From Proteobacteria bacterium HN_bin10 (GTDB taxonomy: Bacteria > Pseudomonadota > Alphaproteobacteria > Caulobacterales > Aquidulcibacteraceae), in NCBI GenBank assembly GCA_002083515.1, contig LWDN01000055.1:30034-94033 (forward strand): 64,000 nucleotides of DNA, given 5' to 3'. This document shows positions 62,347 through 64,000 of this stretch, in pieces. A model generated the notes under the pieces. That model saw only the letters and a list, made by a program, of their open reading frames with translations, had not been told where the DNA came from and did no database searches. Both the position numbers and the translations under genes were made by a program. Numbering within the stretch: position 1 is the first letter of the stretch; every line of letters starts with the position of its first letter.

Positions 62347-63684
62347 ATGCTGAAACTCGCGATCGTCGGGCGGCCCAATGTCGGCAAGTCCACTTTGTTC
62401 AACCGCCTCGCGGGCAAGAAGCTCGCGATCGTCGATGACACGCCGGGCGTCACCCGCGACCGGCGCGAGGCCAAGGGCAGGCTGGGCGATCTCGACTTCA
62501 CCCTGATCGACACGGCCGGCTTCGAGGATGCGACCGACGCCTCGCTCGAAGCGCGCATGCGCCAGCAGACCGAAATCGCCATCCGCGACGCCGATGTCAT
62601 TCTGCTGCTGATCGACGCGCGCGCCGGGGTGCTGCCGCTCGACGAAGCCTTCGCCGCATTGCTGCGCCGCGCCGGCAAGCCGGTGGTGCTGGCGGCGAAC
62701 AAGGCCGAAGGCCGCGCCGGCGATGTCGGCATCAGCGAAGCCTATGCCTTGGGCTTGGGCGAGCCGATCGCGCTTTCTGCCGAGCACGGCGAGGGCATGG
62801 CTGAGCTTTATGCGGCGATCGCGGCGCATGAAAAACGAAATGAGGAAGCCGAGGCGGAGAAGGCGACGCGTCCCATCACCATCGCCATCGTCGGGCGTCC
62901 GAACGCCGGCAAGTCGACCTTGGTCAACGCGCTGATCGGCGAGGATCGGCTGCTGGTCGGACCCGAAGCCGGCATCACCCGCGACGCCATCGCCATCGAT
63001 TGGCAGTGGCGCGGCAAGAAGTTCAAGCTCGTCGACACCGCCGGCATGCGCCGGAAGGCGAAGGTGCAGGCCAAGCTCGAACGCATGTCGGTCGGCGATA
63101 CGCTGCATGCGCTGAAGTTCGCCGATGTCTGCGTGCTGGTGATGGACGCCAAAGAGGCGTTCGAAAAACAGGATCTCTCGATCGCCGATCTGATCGTGCG
63201 CGAGGGGCGCGCGCTGGTGCTCTGTTTGGCCAAGTGGGACACGATCGACGATCCCCGCGCGCATTTCGAGGAGCTGAAGCTGGTGGCGCGCGAGAGCCTG
63301 CCGCAGGCGCGCGGCGCGCCGCTGGTGACGGCAGCCGCGCAATCCGGCGTCGGCTTGGACCGGCTGATGCGCGCGGTCGAAGAGGCGCATGAGGATTGGA
63401 CGGCGCGGGTCAAGACCAAGGATCTGAACGAGTGGCTCTACGCTGTCATCGCGCGCCATCCGCCGCCGGCGGTGCGCGGCAAGCGCATCAAGCCGCGCTA
63501 CCTCACCCAGATCAAAGCCCGCCCGCCGACCTTCGTGCTGATCGCCTCGCGCGCCGAGGAGATGCCGGAGAGTTACAAGCGCTATCTGGTCAACGGCCTG
63601 CGCGACGCCTTCGATCTGCACGCCGCGCCGATCCGCCTGATCGTGAAGGCCGGGAAAAACCCGTTCGCGGAGGGGGAAAGTTAG
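62347..63684 (+). CDS. der: Ribosome biogenesis GTPase Der
   Basis: 445 residues, two tandem GTPase domains: [14 protein letters not shown] (residues 8-21), DTPGVTRDR and DTAGF; second [26 protein letters not shown]-terminal KH-like domain with [29 protein letters not shown]. Needed for 50S subunit maturation. No ribosome site is visible because the repeat hairpin reaches the start. Confidence 0.97.
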   Translation: MLKLAIVGRPNVGKSTLFNRLAGKKLAIVDDTPGVTRDRREAKGRLGDLDFTLIDTAGFEDATDASLEARMRQQTEIAIRDADVILLLIDARAGVLPLDEAFAALLRRAGKPVVLAANKAEGRAGDVGISEAYALGLGEPIALSAEHGEGMAELYAAIAAHEKRNEEAEAEKATRPITIAIVGRPNAGKSTLVNALIGEDRLLVGPEAGITRDAIAIDWQWRGKKFKLVDTAGMRRKAKVQAKLERMSVGDTLHALKFADVCVLVMDAKEAFEKQDLSIADLIVREGRALVLCLAKWDTIDDPRAHFEELKLVARESLPQARGAPLVTAAAQSGVGLDRLMRAVEEAHEDWTARVKTKDLNEWLYAVIARHPPPAVRGKRIKPRYLTQIKARPPTFVLIASRAEEMPESYKRYLVNGLRDAFDLHAAPIRLIVKAGKNPFAEGES

Positions 63685-63745
63685 CGCCCATGCGCCGGCG
63701 CCCGCGGCGAAGCGTTTCGCTTCGCGCGGCGGATGGCTCTAAGGA

Positions 63746-63833
63746 GCGCCGGCTTCCAGCCGGCATTGGGTGAATCGAACGAGCGCCTGCGCGTGTCGGT
63801 AGCCGCGGCGCCGTGCCGGCTGGAAGCCGGCGG
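63746..63833. repeat. Palindromic interspersed element (GCCGGCTTCCAGCCGGC type)
   Basis: GCGCCGGCTTCCAGCCGGCA (63746-63765) and TGCCGGCTGGAAGCCGGCGG (63814-63833) are near-perfect inverted copies. Located between der and the partial minus-strand gene at the right edge. Confidence 0.7.
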
Positions 63834-63844
63834 TCCTCGGAGGG

Positions 63845-64000
63845 TCAAGAAGAATCGGCGAAGCGAATGTCGCACACGCCCAGCGCCAACACAGGCTCGG
63901 CGCACACGGGCCGGTAAGCCTTCGGCAAGCGCCGCGTTAAGCGACGACGAATGCGTTGCGCCATGGCGCGTGCGAACGCATCGAGATTCCGCAGCGCGTG
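63845..64000 (-). CDS. 3' end of an unidentified gene
   Basis: The minus-strand frame is open from the right edge to a TGA at 63845-63847, giving 51 residues: LDAFARAMAQRIRRRLTRRL then PKAYRPVCAEPVLALGVCDIRFADSS. Composition looks protein-like (helical basic part, then a Cys-containing tail), but the product cannot be recognised from the fragment. Confidence 0.4.
   Translation of the reverse strand, partial: HALRNLDAFARAMAQRIRRRLTRRLPKAYRPVCAEPVLALGVCDIRFADSS

Noticed and set aside
60805..63621. A very long open frame (938 codons) on the minus strand
   Set aside because: It lies antisense to bamB, der and the YfgM-like gene, which are certain; its sequence is Arg/Ala/Gln-rich and repetitive, as expected for the reverse of high-GC codons.
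63681..63905. 74-codon minus-strand frame with NAGWKPALL
   Set aside because: It is a translation of the GCCGGCTTCCAGCCGGC palindromic element, not a gene.

Overview
The window looks like chromosomal DNA from a flagellated, high-GC alphaproteobacterium of the Caulobacterales/Hyphomonadaceae type. Evidence: the cell-cycle kinase CckA, two CtrA-type boxes (TTAA-N7-TTAA and a variant) in front of flagellar genes, an alphaproteobacterial SOS box (GTTC-N7-GTTC) before recA, the recA-alaS order, a TonB-dependent receptor and many ECF sigma factors. No tRNA, rRNA, CRISPR array, insertion sequence or prophage was seen. Coding density is high and many neighbours overlap as ATGA.

Layout. 1-3.4 kb: sulfur/siroheme block (end of SUMT, siroheme synthase N-domain, TSUP exporter, ferredoxin-NADP reductase, cysteine synthase). 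3.6-11.1 kb: TPR-sulfotransferase, TonB-dependent receptor, thioredoxin-fold protein and a WD40 protein. 11.2-13.4 kb: dxs and a tiny basic protein. 13.4-15.7 kb: a lower-GC two-gene insertion, a ParB-like/possibly HEPN-like protein followed by a D12-class adenine methylase; this is the best candidate for an undescribed (defence-like) system. 15.9-23.7 kb: flagellar genes flgBC-fliE (minus) and fliO-fliP-fliQ-fliR-flhB (plus), then cckA. 23.8-32 kb: two unknown genes, recA, alaS, GNAT, enoyl-CoA hydratase. 32-36 kb: two type II toxin-antitoxin pairs around rpsD, purU and ppk2. 36-41 kb: DUF502, HtrA-like protease, a low-complexity secreted protein, and a subtilase facing an ECF sigma/anti-sigma pair. 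41-46.7 kb: Grx4 and BolA, then exbB-exbD-exbD with three tonB-like genes and two small secreted paralogues. 46.7-50.8 kb: RND efflux pair. 50.9-56.4 kb: tag, SDR, GST, an ArsC-like protein that has lost its cysteine, and an ArsR-GST-3xSRPBCC-hydrolase operon. 56.5-59.2 kb: two successive copies of a membrane protein/ECF sigma/small TM protein module. 59.2-63.7 kb: panB, then a YfgM-like protein, bamB and der. A partial gene enters from the right edge on the minus strand.

A second theme is repetitive DNA. At least seven intergenic gaps carry long imperfect hairpins whose arms are themselves built from irregular 7-8 nt units (GGCAGTA/TATTGCC, GGCGAAT, GGCGATT/GGCGACT, AGGTGTC). Separately, classical palindromic interspersed elements occur, two of which are read through as the N-terminus of real genes (fliP and a GNAT acetyltransferase).
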